Source of the DNA: Vigna angularis
Lineage: Eukaryota > Streptophyta > Magnoliopsida > Fabales > Fabaceae
Assembly (NCBI RefSeq): GCF_016808095.1
Contig: NC_068975.1
Span: forward strand, 1,426,001-1,490,000
Direction: 5' to 3'
DNA: 64,000 bases
Below the pieces are notes generated by a model, which was not told where the DNA came from, searched no databases, and saw only the letters and a list, made by a program, of their open reading frames with translations. This document shows, in pieces, positions 1 to 10,088 of the stretch; the stretch's first letter is position 1; each line of letters begins with the position of its first letter. Both the position numbers and the translations under genes were made by a program.

Positions 1-332
1 AACTTGCCTCTAGCGGCGGTTGTTCCCTTGAAGCTGTCGTAGTCAGAGAGCAACGCATGCCACTTGCGGCGGCACTGAGCGAGGTTGCGCTGCACGTCCA
101 AGGCCACACAGTTCTGGGCGATGATGTTCCACTGCTGGTAGGAGGAGAGTACGACGGAGCCGTCGGCTTCCACTGCTACAACTTTGTTCACCAGAATGAA
201 CGACTCGATGATGCTCCAATCCGGAGCCTCTTGGGAGCGCATGCAACGAAACGCGCCAGCCGTACCTGAAGCGTCGATGATGTCATCTTTGTGAATCTTC
301 ATTTCTTTTTGCCATCCAAATCGCACCACCAT
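1..332 (-). pseudogene. Trihelix (Myb/SANT-like) transcription factor fragment carried in a retroelement
   Basis: The minus frame from ATG at 332 (or the in-frame ATG at 302, MKIHKDD) stays open to the left edge, about 110 codons. Residues about 40-105 show the spaced tryptophans and helices of a plant trihelix/ASR3-like DNA-binding domain: 'DWSIIESFILVN', 'SSYQQWNIIAQNC' and 'QCRRKWHALLSDYD'. Such proteins bind GT-type promoter elements in the nucleus. The frame is continuous upstream with gypsy gag sequence ('SWKGLKEAMVVRFG', positions about 320-365), so this is a host gene piece captured by the retroelement whose LTR is at 2804-3108, not a normal gene start. GC content is clearly higher than in its surroundings. 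The rest lies outside the window, so completeness is unknown. Family assignment is from motif recognition only. Confidence 0.7.
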
Positions 333-406
333 AGCTTCCTTCAGTCCTTTCCAAGAACGATTCTTGGCTTTAGCCTTCTAGGCCCGGACCCAATACCTAG
401 CACTTC

Positions 407-1005
407 TGTTACGATATAAGGTAGGGGTAATAATAAGGGTTGGAAAGTATATGAGCAAAGAGAATATTTAGTATAAGTTAATTAGAGTAAATAAATATAG
501 TATAAGTTAATTAGAGTAAATAAATATATATTTAGGGAAATATTCAATATAAGATATTTATAATTAAGGATATATGCTAGGATAATATACAGAGAGATAT
601 TTATATTAAATATAGGGATATTTATATTAAATATTAAATATAGGGATATTTATATTAAATATTAAATATAAGGATATTTATATTAAATGCAGATATATTC
701 TAGAGAAATATTTAATAAGAGATGGGCGGGAAATAATTAGTATAAATAAAGTTAGAGTCTAGGGTTAAAGACAAGCTTTTGATTATTGAGTTTTGTGACA
801 GATATTATTGTCTTGTGAGGGAGGTTATGCTCTCAAAGTAATTGAAGGAGGTCATGCTCCCAATTATTGTTTACCCTTGTTTATTCAGATAATACCATCA
901 ATAAAATAGATTCATTCATCCATTGTTATTCGTTTATTGTTCTATTACGTGTGAGAGAGTGTGAAAGGTTGTATTTGGATAGTTTACGTACTCAGGTACG
1001 TAACA
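407..1005 (+). repeat. 5' LTR of the small tRNA-Tyr-primed element
   Basis: 599 bp, TG...CA ends. It contains four GATATTTATATTAAAT units (starts 596, 617, 645, 673) about 50 bp upstream of a TATA-like TATAAATAAA at 741. Partner LTR at 1735-2333. Confidence 0.92.
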
Positions 1006-1039
1006 ATTGGTCCGACCTGCCGGATCCTAATAGAGACGA

Positions 1040-1669
1040 GTGAAAGACATCATGGAGGGAAGAATGGATGCAGTTGAAGGGAAACTGGAGAGCATGGGGC
1101 AGAGACTAAAGAGCATGGAGTTGTCCTTAAGGAGGTTGAAGGCAGAGTTGAGTGGAATACGCCATGAAGTCCAAGCTCCAAACGGGGAGGGACTGCTGGA
1201 ACCGAACGATAGTGGACTAACGGATCCGAACGTGAGCGAACTGCCAGAACCGAACGATAGCAGATTGCTGGATCCGAACGTGAAAGAACGGACGAAACCT
1301 ACAGAGAGAGGACTTATCGAGCTGAACGGGAGGAGACGGCCAGAACCGAATGTGAGAAAACTACCTGAACCAAACGGTCTAGTATTGGAAGGAAGAATGA
1401 AGGCTTCGGAAAGAAGGGCAGATGGAAGAATCAATACCCTGGAGAGAACAATGGAGTCTGTGAAGAGATGGGCCGACAAAAAGAACAGGGGGCTTACAGT
1501 GTTTGGTACACTGGCAGAAGGAAGAGAGCGACGTGAAGTACTGAAAGACATTGAAAACCATTCCCTCAGGGCTTATGATTCAGGAGAAGTGGCAACCAGA
1601 ATGCTGGACGAAGAATGGAAGACATTAGAGAAGGTTTTACCACAACCCGAACCTCCAGACATGAATTGA
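1040..1669 (+). CDS. Gag N-terminus-like ORF of the small LTR element
   Basis: An intact 209-aa ORF between PBS and 3' LTR. It opens with MKDIMEGRMDAVEGKLESMG, a heptad-patterned, probably coiled-coil stretch. The middle has repeated 'EPNDSGLTDPNVSE'-type segments (residues about 50-110). The second half again contains coiled-coil words like 'GRINTLERTMESVKRWADKK', matching the start of the larger gypsy gag at 2762-2394. No zinc knuckle, protease or polymerase follows. It is probably a truncated Gag that could assemble with a helper element's Gag; function is inference. A second, stop-damaged copy lies at 8807-9434. Confidence 0.6.
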   Translation: MKDIMEGRMDAVEGKLESMGQRLKSMELSLRRLKAELSGIRHEVQAPNGEGLLEPNDSGLTDPNVSELPEPNDSRLLDPNVKERTKPTERGLIELNGRRRPEPNVRKLPEPNGLVLEGRMKASERRADGRINTLERTMESVKRWADKKNRGLTVFGTLAEGRERREVLKDIENHSLRAYDSGEVATRMLDEEWKTLEKVLPQPEPPDMN

Positions 1670-1700
1670 TGAGGAGCCATGAGATCAAGCTCCCCGTTTC

Positions 1701-1720
1701 CAACCTTGAGGACAAGGTTG
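1701..1720 (+). other. Hairpin word before the 3' LTR
   Basis: CAACCTTGAGGACAAGGTTG folds as an 8-bp stem with an AGGA loop. The identical word occurs just before the 3' LTR of the elements at 6630-6649 and (minus strand) 8756-8775, so it is kept across the family. Confidence 0.75.
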
Positions 1721-1734
1721 TTGGCGGGGTGTAA

Positions 1735-2333
1735 TGTTACGATATAAGGTAGGGGTAATAATAAGGGTTGGAAAGTATATGAGCAGAGAGAATATTTAAT
1801 ATAAGTTAATTAGAGTAAATAAATATAGTATAAGTTAATTAGAGTAAATAAATATATATTTAGGGAAATATTCAATATAAGATATTTATAATTAAGGATA
1901 TATGCTAGGATAATATACGGAGAGATATTTATATTAAATATAGGGATATTTATATTAAATATTAAATATAGGGATATTTATATTAAATATTAAATATAAG
2001 GATATTTATATTAAATGTAGATATATTCTAGAGAAATATTTAATAAGAGATGGGCGGGAAATAATTAGTATAAATAAAGTTAGAGTCTAGGGTTAAAGAC
2101 ATGCTTTTGATTATTGAGTTTTGTGACAGATATTATTGTCTTGTGAGGGAGGTTATGCTCTCAAAGTAATTGAAGGAGGTTATGCTCCCAATTATTGTTT
2201 ACCCTTGTTTATTCAGATATTACCATCAATAAAAGAGACTCATTCATCCATTGTTATTTGTTTATTGTTCTATTACGTGTGAGAGAGTGTGAAAGGTTGT
2301 ATTTGGCTAGTTTACGTACTCAGGTACGTAACA
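1735..2333 (+). repeat. 3' LTR of the small tRNA-Tyr-primed element
   Basis: 599 bp, same length as the 5' copy and about 98 percent identical by eye; followed by the target duplication ACTTC. Confidence 0.92.
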
Positions 2334-2780
2334 ACTTCCCTCCATGCTAATGTATTCCAGGCGCACTTTTTCTTCCACTATCACCCCAGAGTCTCAAATT
2401 TTCTCCGCCCCAGCAATCCACTCCATAGGATCAAACCCTTCAAAAGTGGGTAGTTCTACCCTTTTTACCCAATTAGGTTGGGCGTCTCCTCGGTTTTCAT
2501 CAAGTTCCTCCTCCGAGATCTTTCTTCCCCTTCTCCGATTCTCGTTAACAGAATGTTGATCTTCCTCTGAACCATCTTTCTTTCCTTTCATGGCAGATTC
2601 ATCACTTCTTGCTGAGCCCTTTATCTGAATCTTGATATTCTGCATCATTTCTTTTATTTCTTGGGTAGTTCTTCTCCATTCTGCTAGCACTCTTTTCTGT
2701 TCATTGGCCCACCTCTCCACAGTATTGATTCTTCCTTCCAAAGTATTGATTCTTACTTTCATCACGTTCTCCTCTCCAAG

Positions 2781-2803
2781 GGATCCGGTAGGTCGGACCG
2801 AAT
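2781..2803 (-). other. Primer binding site (tRNA-Tyr type)
   Basis: On the minus strand the bases next to the LTR end read CGGTCCGACCTACCGGAT, matching the complement of the 3' end of plant tRNA-Tyr except at the first base. It sits directly inside the LTR at 2804-3108, which fixes the minus orientation of the host gypsy element. Confidence 0.75.
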
Positions 2804-3108
2804 TGTTAGGTTTCTGGGTAAGAAACCAAACCAGACAGCCACTCACACACGGATAACAAAAGAATGGGTTTCTTGTATTCAAAACTGGTAAGATACAATG
2901 TACAAGCAATCAATGGGAGCCTAACCTACCCCATAGGACCAAAGGTGCCTGTCTATACAAACAAGGTTCAAAAACTCCCCTCTAACAAAAGAATAGAACT
3001 CTATTTATACAAGTCACTTTCGGTCCATCCTAACTGCTTTAGCAGTTAGGATATTAACTCTTCCTTCTATCCTACACCCATTATATCCTATTACCTTATA
3101 TCCTATCA
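2804..3108 (-). repeat. 5' LTR of the gene-carrying gypsy element
   Basis: 305 bp. On the minus strand it starts TGATAGGATATAAGG and ends AAACCTAACA, next to the PBS. The element therefore extends leftwards through gag and the trihelix piece and leaves the window. The sequence at 3109-3113 (AGTGT) would be its target-site copy; the partner cannot be seen. Ends match those of the element at 4606-6987, so the two belong to one family. Confidence 0.8.
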
Positions 3109-3117
3109 AGTGTAGTG

Positions 3118-3178
3118 TCTTTTCTTCTTCTTCTTCTTCTTCTTCTTCTTCTCTCTCTCTCTCTCTCTCTCTCTCTTT
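3118..3178 (+). repeat. (CTT)n-(CT)n microsatellite
   Basis: About ten CTT units run straight into about thirteen CT units, in the MORN gene intron next to the gypsy LTR. Confidence 0.95.
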
Positions 3179-3200
3179 GTTTTTTCCACTTCAGGAAACC

Positions 3201-3306
3201 AGTCAGTAAAAAAAAAGTACTATTTGTCCTCTGAATCGGTGTCAAGTGATCCCAGTCAGTAAAAAAAAAGTACTATTTGTCCTCTGAATCGGTGTCAAGT
3301 GATCCC
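3201..3306 (+). repeat. 53-bp perfect tandem duplication
   Basis: The block beginning AGTCAGTAAAAAAAAAGTAC occurs at 3201 and again at 3254 with no visible difference, so it is a very recent duplication within the intron. No coding sense seen. Confidence 0.9.
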
Positions 3307-3761
3307 ATAGTCGTGGGCAACTGAAAAAGTACTATGATGAGGATGGCGAATGCATGCTTGTGGGATTATGTGACATTGCAATTAATTATATAGTATATGC
3401 GAGGAGTAAATGCGAGGAGTAAAGAGGGTTATGGGTATTGTTGCATTCTGTTTCTCCCCTCTAGTGTCTCTGTAGTTGCTATTATTGTATAGCAATCTTC
3501 TTCATTGTTTTTTTTAAATGGACTGTGTTGTCAACTATCACTGAATGGGATCTTGGGCATGCAGTTAATGAAATTTGGGGCTTAGTCCTAGGATGCATGA
3601 GAACATTTTTCTGATTTTTCCTTGAGTGTGGGTGCCTCTCTTCTAAGGATCATTGGTGTATTATCATTGAATTGAATTATGTAGTGCTTTGATTGGTTCC
3701 TTGTTCGATGGTCAACAGTAATAGTATTTTATGTTTGTTGTAACATTATTTCTGTTATCAG

Positions 3762-6700
3762 AAATGGGGATGCATATGCGGGCGAATACTTTGCGGATAA
3801 GATGCATGGGTATGGAGTATATAGTTTTGCAAATGGTCATTGTTATGAAGGATCCTGGCATGATGGCAAAAGGCAAGGTCTTGGAATGTATACGTTTAGA
3901 AATGGAGAAACCCAGTCTGGTCACTGGCAAAATGGGGTCCTTGACATTCCCAGCACACAGAGTGCCACCTATCCTGTTTCTCCTGTTGGTGTCAATCATT
4001 CCAGGGTACTAAATGCAGTGCAGGTACACTCTACATTTGTGACTTAGTTTACCTTAAGTTATTGTTTAGTGTTCTTTCTTGATTTATCATTAAAGAAAAG
4101 ACGTTGGCCTAGAATGATCAGTCTGGATGGATTCAATTTTGTAGTTGGTGCTTTTCTATTTTGTGACAAGGGAAAATGGATGTATCAGTCTTCTGAGTAC
4201 ATTACTCTATCCTCTCTTTTGAGAGATGCTTAAACTACACTCCCTTCCCTTGAGCACCTTAATAATTTTCAACATAGAAAACCTAAACAATTATGAACTT
4301 ATAAATGGGTCTCCCAACAAAAAAATTGGTATTCTTTTATAACTGTTATTATCAACTTTAGCATTTTAAATGGATTTTTATATAGCCCTATTATGGGCTT
4401 TGAAATTTCATCAACATTTTTATTTCATCTTCCAAGGTCATGAAATTGATAGTGTCAATCATGTCATGAATCAGAGCGAAACAAAAAGCTCTATAATGTT
4501 GTAATGGTTTTCTTTGGTTGTAATTCTGTCTCCAAGTTTGGTTTCTTATCTGCATATGAATAAGTGCCTTTTGAACTGAAATTCTAATAAAAAATGTAAT
4601 GTTACTGATAGGACCATGAGGGTCTATGTTAGGAGAAAAGGGAACAAAAACAAAACATAGTCTGTTAGGAGGTGTTGGGGTTGTTAGGCTGTGTAGTCTC
4701 TTGGGGGTGTTAGCTATATAAGGGGGGAAGGTATCTTGGGACAGACACGTTTTTGTATCTTTGTTGTGGACAGGTTTGTACCTAGGAGAAGGGAGATTGT
4801 TCACTTGGATGTTATTGAACATTTTTTGTTACCCACAGGCATCCAAAGCTCTGTGAATGGAGAGAAAAGAGGAAGGAGAGAGGTTCCTGAAGAAGAAATT
4901 GAGGTAGAAAGGGTGGAAAATCAGAAGTGCTGGAAAAAAAGAGGGGAGTTGTCCATAATTGAAGGGAATGGCACCCAAGGTCACACAACAAGGGCAACAA
5001 ACGTTTTTGAAGTTCAGAACATCACAGGAACAACAGAAGTACACCTAACCATCAATAGCATGGAAGAAAATGCAGTCCAGGGGTTCAAGACCTGGCAACA
5101 AAAATCCAAAAACCTTTCTTGGGAAGATCTTGATGGTGAGTTTGGGGCTGATAATAAGTGCAGTGACATAAGCTGTTGCTCTAAGGGAGGATAATTTGAC
5201 AAAGGTTGATGGGGAAAATACATCAGGTGAAGACTGTGATGGGAATGTTGTGACTCTTGCTTCTCAGAATGAAGTTGCAAAAGCTGCTGATTTTAGTGGG
5301 AAGAGTGTGGTAGGTCTTGGTGCGTATGTTAAAATAGTGGAGGAGGGTGAAGACTGAGGAAAGAAAGCAAAATGTGGTGGAAACATGGTGACTACTACTT
5401 TTGAGAATAAAGTAGAAGATGCGGTTGTTGTGAGTGTGGATGGTTCAAAAGTGGTTGGTGTTGAGGAAGCAAAAGATGGGGGAGGCAGTGAAGAGGTAGA
5501 AAAAGACAGATTGTTCCGAGAACACTATGACTATATGGGTTCCAATGGCAGAGACAAGTGAAAACATGGTGGTAGATGTGAAGGACTTCAGAGATGAAGG
5601 GTATGGTTTTGCTGTTGGTGATTTTGGTTGGGGAGAAGCCCATAGTAAAGCTTGGTGGCTTGGCCTAATTTATGACACACCTGATGACGCATTGAAGCTG
5701 GAACAAAAGAACAGATCTCTTGGTTACCTACTTTGGGCATGGAACCTATGCGGGGTGTCTTCCATCACAGTTAAAGCGTTTTGGGGACAACATTGATGAG
5801 AGGGTTAAACAGAGTAGCTGCATCGATTTTGCCAATGCTGTACAAGAAGCTGCAGAGGAGGTTGGAAGGCCTCTGTCTATGAAGCTGAGTGGTTTAGTCG
5901 TTGACAAGCAAACAGGTTCTGAATCTGAATCTACTCTCCTATTGGGGAAAAATTCTGGAATCAAGGAAGGAGTGGTTGTGCCTGAAACTGGCATAGATAG
6001 AGTTTTATATAGTCAAACTGAGCCAGCAGAATGACTTCCTCATGTGAATCAAATTGCACGAGTCAGTGATAGCGGTAGTATTATGGAGCTGGAGATCTTC
6101 AAGGCTTGACTTTCTTCATGTTATTTGTCAAAAGGGAATAAATCACCTGATTTTATGGATACCCAATTGGTGCCTGGAATTGGAAATAGTTTACTGGATG
6201 AAACAGTTGCTGTAGAAAACAGTAAAAGTACTACTGTGGAGGAAAGTATGGAAGTGCCTGGAATTGGAAACAATCTACTGGATGAAACAGTTGCTGTAGA
6301 AAACAGTAAAAGTACTACTGTGGAGGAAAGTATGGAAGCATAATCCCTTACAGTATCCAGAAAAGTTAAAGCAACACAGATAAGTGCAGTGACTGCTGTT
6401 CTGCAATATCCTCCAGTTTATATGGAGAAGTTTTTTGATAGCTCAAATTACCAAACTACAGAAGACGATGGGAAGAAGGCCACCACAGCTGATGGATCTG
6501 CCCCAGTGGGATGAATTGGCTGATGGGAGATCAAGTCTTGCAGCAAGTGTTAATCCAAAGGCAAAAAGGAAGCCTTTAGGCAGCCACATGGGAAGTTATG
6601 GCAACAATTAATAACCACTTTCTAGACTACAACCTTGAGGACAAGGTTGTTTTTGCAGCTGTGAGTAATGATAGGACCATGAGAGTCTAAGTTAGGAGAA

Positions 6701-7485
6701 AAGGGAATAAAAACAAAACATAGTCTGGAGGTGTTGAGGTTGTTAGGCTGTGTAGTGTCTCTTGGGGGGTTAGCTATATAAGGGGGGAAGCTGTCTTGAG
6801 ACACGTTTTTGTATCTTTGTTGTGGACAGGTTTGTACCTGTGAGAAGGGAGATTGTTCCCTTGGATGTTATTGAACATTTTCTTGGTTACCCACAGAATA
6901 ATACAAGGTTTTTCTGCTGTGAGTGTGTGTTGTGTGTTCTGTCATCAAAACAGAGGTCTTGGTTTCTTGTCACCAAGAAACCTAACAGTTACACACACAG
7001 GACAAATTAGCCAGAATTTCCACAGGTTTCACCTACATTCAGGCGTTGTTGAATAAGATAATATGGTAAAAGTTCCCATTTATTCAATAATTAATGAGGT
7101 GCCACTCGTACTGTCTAAAGTTTTGGTTGTCTAAAAATTTTCCATATGGACAAAGCTGAGAGAATGTCAGAGACTTGAACATTGTCTTTTATATGTATCA
7201 AATTAGTTGATTTAAATAGAAGGAAAGTGACAAAATTTACTGCATACGGTTTGTTTGCATCATGAGCATTCATTGTTAATAATTTGTCTGTTTCTGAACA
7301 AACAGGAAGCAAGAAGAGCAGCTGAGAAGGCCTATGATGTGGCCAAGGTAGATGAAAGAGTGAATAGAGCAGTAGCAGCTGCTAACAGAGCAGCCAATGC
7401 AGCTAGAGTAGCTTCTGTCAAGGCTGTGCAAAATCAAATGCATCATAATGTTAACAGCAAGAGCATACCAATCTCCATTTTGTGA
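3762..7485 (+). CDS. MORN-repeat protein, last two exons
   Basis: Exon 3762-4023 follows an acceptor (TTATCAG) and ends at donor CAG|GTAC. It encodes two MORN repeats, 'GEYFADKMHGYGVYSF' and 'GSWHDGKRQGLGMYTF', followed by 'RNGETQSGHWQNG'. Exon 7306-7485 (acceptor AACAAACAG, phase 0) encodes a helical, alanine-rich tail 'VDERVNRAVAAANRAANAA' and ends at TGA 7485. This matches the C-terminus of plant MORN proteins often mislabelled SET7/9-like (the At1g21920/At4g17080 type). MORN repeats usually bind membranes or phospholipids. Upstream exons lie left of the window, beyond the gypsy element. The 3.3-kb intron between these exons contains the LTR element at 4606-6987. Both exons are open, so the gene may still work if the introns splice. 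Confidence 0.85.
4606..4838 (+). repeat. 5' LTR, truncated
   Basis: Aligns to the first about 230 bp of the 3' LTR at 6669, including a TATA-like GCTATATAAGGGGGG near 4709. It stops abruptly after TTACCCACAG, where the 3' copy continues for about 95 bp more. Confidence 0.85.
4839..5193 (+). pseudogene. Decayed gypsy gag piece
   Basis: The frame reads 'RGELSIIEGNGTQGHTTRAT' then 'VFEVQNITGTTEVHLTINSM', recognisable as the gag core 'ELPxFEGxDPxxWIxRAExFF' with many substitutions. It ends at TAA about 5193, where the sequence changes character into the host-derived part. Non-functional. Confidence 0.6.
5569..6535 (+). pseudogene. Captured PWWP-domain protein fragment
   Basis: One frame gives 'GYGFAVGDFGWGEAHSKAWW' and 'LGLIYDTPDDALKLEQKN'. 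The frame then shifts at about 5722 and continues 'VTYFGHGTYAGCLPSQLKRF', 'GDNIDERVKQSSCIDFANAV'. This is the PWWP fold with the diagnostic WW, followed by the downstream helix of plant PDP/PWWP proteins, which read histone methylation. The P-W-W-P box itself is damaged (AWWL). Weak continuation runs to about 6535 with further stops. It lies inside the LTR element, same strand, so it is a transduced gene piece, the second such case in this window. Confidence 0.7.
6170..6337 (+). repeat. 84-bp in-frame tandem duplication in the PWWP fragment
   Basis: Two copies (6170-6253, 6254-6337) encode 'VPGIGNSLLDETVAVENSKS' plus eight more residues, 28 aa each, differing at one or two sites. The duplication keeps frame. 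Confidence 0.88.
6630..6649 (+). other. Hairpin word before the 3' LTR
   Basis: Identical 20-mer CAACCTTGAGGACAAGGTTG as at 1701 and 8756 (minus), 19 bp before the 3' LTR. Confidence 0.75.
6669..6987 (+). repeat. 3' LTR, full length
   Basis: 319 bp with TG...CA ends, TATA-like box near 6773-6782, then TSD copy GTTAC. Confidence 0.88.
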
Positions 7486-7733
7486 GGGTATCAGCTGTAA
7501 TTTTTGTTACACTAAAGATGCACGAGATTGTTGGAAGAGATCGATATTTTAAATTGCACCATTTACACTGCCATCATCACCACAGGCTGAGAGCAAGCAG
7601 ATTTATTATCCTCTGCCTTAAGGCTTGTATAGAGGGAGAAATGGTGATGGCTTCCACTTGGTAAAAATCTATATTAATATATATATACATATATATGTAT
7701 ATATATATACATATATATATATACATATATATG

Positions 7734-7766
<33 letters not shown>

Positions 7767-8102
7767 TTTCCCTTTGCCTACATGTAAATTTATGTAGATG
7801 TAAATGCTGTGGTATGCGGGTGAAACCTCAACCCGGCTACTGTTGTAATATCACTTGGTAAAATGAGGAGAGAAACATCTAGCACAAAGTCTTTTATTTC
7901 CCCTGCTTGATATCTTTGCTTTATCTGACTTTGGAATGAGATATGTTTTTTGTTACCTGCTTAAACAGAGTTCTCCATTGGTTTTGTGTTTTGTAATTTT
8001 AAATGGTAAAAGTCTTTACAACTAAATTTTTTTATCAATAATTCTGCATGGTGTAAAGGTTGAAAGCATGATTAGCTTAAAGTGTTTTGGGTGTGATGTT
8101 TT
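7486..8102 (+). other. 3' flank of the MORN gene
   Basis: No coding sense. Probably 3' UTR and downstream sequence. Contains the TA-rich microsatellite and a 45-bp block (about 7769-7813) that recurs at about 11815-11860. Confidence 0.6.
7674..7766 (+). repeat. (TA)n-rich microsatellite with ACATATATAT units
   Basis: Alternating TA runs broken by TACATATATATGTATATA units, self-complementary throughout. Confidence 0.93.
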
Positions 8103-10088
8103 TGTTACATACCTGAGTATGTAAACTATCCAAATACAACTTTTCACACTCTCTTATACCTAATAGAACAATAAACTAATAACAATGAATGAATCTCTTC
8201 TATTGATGGTAATATTTGAATAAACAAGGGTAAACAATAATTGGAAGCATAACTTTCTTCAATTACTTTGAGAGTATAACCTTTTTCATAAGACAATAAT
8301 GTTTGTCACAAAACTCAATAATAAAAGTATGTTTTTAACCCTAGATTTTAACTTTATTTATACTAATTATTTTCCGTCTATCTCTTATTAAATATTTTTT
8401 TAGAATATATCTGCATTTAATATAAATATCCTTATATTTAATATTTAATATAAATATTCCTATATTTAATATTTAATATTTAATATTTAATATAAATATT
8501 CTTATATTTAATATTTAATATTTAATATAAATATCTTTATATTTAATATAAATATCTTTATATTTAATATAAATATCTCTCCGTATATTATCCTAGCATA
8601 TATTCTTAATTATAAATATCTTATATTGAATATTTTTCTAAATATATATTTATTTACTCTAATTAACTTATACTAAATATTCTCTCTACTCATATACTTT
8701 CCAATCCTTATTATTACCCCTACCTTATATCGTAACATTACATCCTGCTACAAAACAACCTTGTCCTCAAGGTTGAAAACAGGGAGTTTGATCTCTTGAC
8801 TCTTCATCAATTCATGTCTGGAGGTTCAGGTGGTGGTAAAACCTTCTCTAATGTCTTCCATTCTTCGTCCAGCATTTTGGTTACCACTTCTCTTGAATCA
8901 TAAGCCTTGAGGGAATGGTTTTCAATGTCTTTCAGTACTTCACGTCGCTCTCTTCCTTCTGTCAGTGTACCAAACACTGCAAGCCCCCTGTTCTTTTTGT
9001 TGGCCCATCTCTTCACAGACTCAATTGTTCTCTCAAGGGTATTGATTCTTCCATCTGTCCTTCCTTCCAAAGCCTTCATTCTTCCTTCCAATACTAGACC
9101 ATTTGGTTGAGGTAGTTTTCTCACGTTCGGTTCTGGCCGTCTCCTCCCGTTCGGCTCGGTAAGTCCTCTCTCTGTAGGTTTCGTCTGTTCTTTCACGTTC
9201 GGATCCAACAGTCTGCTATCGTTCGGTTCTGGCAGTTCGCTCACGTTCGAATCTGTTAGTCCACTATCGTTCGGTTCCAGTAGTCCCTTCCCGTTTGGAG
9301 CTTGGACATCATGGCGTATTCCACTCAACTCTGCCTTCAACCTCCTTAAGGACAACTCCTTGTTCTTTAGTCTCTACCCCATGCTCTCCAGTTTCCCTTC
9401 AATTGCATTCATTCTTCCCTCCATGATGTCTTTCACTCGTCTCTATTAGGATCCGGCAGTTTCCTCCCTTGACGATCCGGTAGGTCGGACCAATTGTTAC
9501 GTACCTAAGTACGTAAACTATCCAAATACAACCTTTCACACTCTCTTACACGTAATAGAACAATAAACTAATAATAATAGATGAATGAATCTCTTTTATT
9601 GATGGTAATATAGGGTAAACAATAATTGAAAGCATAACCTCCTTCAATTACTTTGAGAACATAACCTCCCTCACAAGACAATAATGTCTGTCACAAAACT
9701 CAATAATCAAAAGCATGTCTTTAACCCCAGACTCTAACTTTGTTTATACTAATTACTTCCCGCCCATCTCTTATTAAATATTTCTCTAGAATATATCTGC
9801 ATTTAATATAAATATCCTTATATTTAATATTTAATATAAATATCCCTATATTTAATATTTAATATAAATATCCCTATATTTAATATTTAATATAAATATC
9901 CCTATATTTAATATAAATATCTCTCCGTATATTATCCTAGTATATATCCTTAATTATAAATATCTTATATTAAATATTTCCCTAAATATATATTTATTTA
10001 CTCTAATTAATTTATATTATATTTATTTACTCTAATTAATTTATAGTAAATATTCTCTCTGTTCATATACTTTATAACCTTTATTATT
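8103..10088 (-). mobile_element. Second copy of the small tRNA-Tyr LTR element, one LTR truncated
   Basis: Minus-strand relative of 407-2333. LTRs at 8103-8737 (635 bp, longer through extra TTTAATATTTAATAT units) and 9495-10088. The latter lacks the last about 22 bp at 10088, so no target duplication can be found. A tRNA-Tyr primer site lies at about 9473-9493, and the hairpin word at 8756-8775. LTRs differ far more than those of the first copy, so it is older. Confidence 0.85.
8807..9434 (-). pseudogene. Gag N-terminus-like ORF of the second copy
   Basis: Same protein as at 1040-1669. The start region (ATG near 9425) is followed by an in-frame TAG at 9374-9376 where the other copy has CAG at 1100-1102. 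After the stop the frame is open from about 9355 to 8807 ('MSLRRLKAELSGIRHDVQAP'). Confidence 0.7.

Larger units (their letters stand above)
407..2333 (+). mobile_element. Small non-autonomous LTR retrotransposon, complete, inside gypsy gag
   Basis: Two 599-bp LTRs (407-1005 and 1735-2333) begin TGTTAC and end GTAACA. The element is flanked by a perfect 5-bp target duplication ACTTC (402-406 and 2334-2338). A primer binding site complementary to plant tRNA-Tyr follows the 5' LTR at about 1008-1027. Before the 3' LTR is a 20-nt hairpin word (1701-1720) and a G-rich tract. The interior is only 729 bp, with one gag-N-terminus-like ORF and no pol, so it must borrow enzymes. I see roughly a dozen differences between the LTRs by eye, about 2 percent, implying a recent insertion. 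Confidence 0.93.
333..2762 (-). pseudogene. Ty3/gypsy gag, split by an LTR element insertion
   Basis: Gag-like frame starting at ATG 2762 ('MKVRINTLEGRINTVERWAN') and running left through 'WVKRVELPTFEGFDPMEWI', the retrotransposon gag core. It stops at an in-frame TGA near 2391, then continues in the same frame ('VEEKVRLEYISMEGS') up to the insertion at 2333. The frame resumes at 406 on the far side of the inserted element ('ARYWVRA', a TAG, then 'KAKAKNRSWKGLKEAM'). Removing 407-2333 plus one target copy restores one uninterrupted frame apart from the two stops. It runs without a break into the trihelix fragment at 332. Gag would package the element's RNA; this copy is dead. Confidence 0.8.
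4606..6987 (+). mobile_element. LTR retroelement in the MORN intron carrying a PWWP gene piece
   Basis: Begins TGATAGGACC and ends CCTAACA, with a perfect target duplication GTTAC (4601-4605 and 6988-6992). The 3' LTR is 6669-6987 (319 bp). The 5' LTR is cut short at about 4838, losing U5 and the primer site. The interior holds a decayed gag piece, then about 1 kb of host PWWP-protein sequence, then the conserved hairpin word (6630-6649) and the 3' LTR. No pol is present. The element cannot move in this state but was evidently packaged and inserted after capturing, or together with, the gene piece. Confidence 0.9.

Noticed and set aside
2864..3049. 61-aa ORF on the plus strand
   Set aside because: Entirely antisense within the gypsy LTR.
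4828..4848. Junction after TTACCCACAG as a spliced-cDNA exon joint
   Set aside because: In the full-length LTR the next bases are not GT, so no intron donor exists there; a simple internal deletion explains it.
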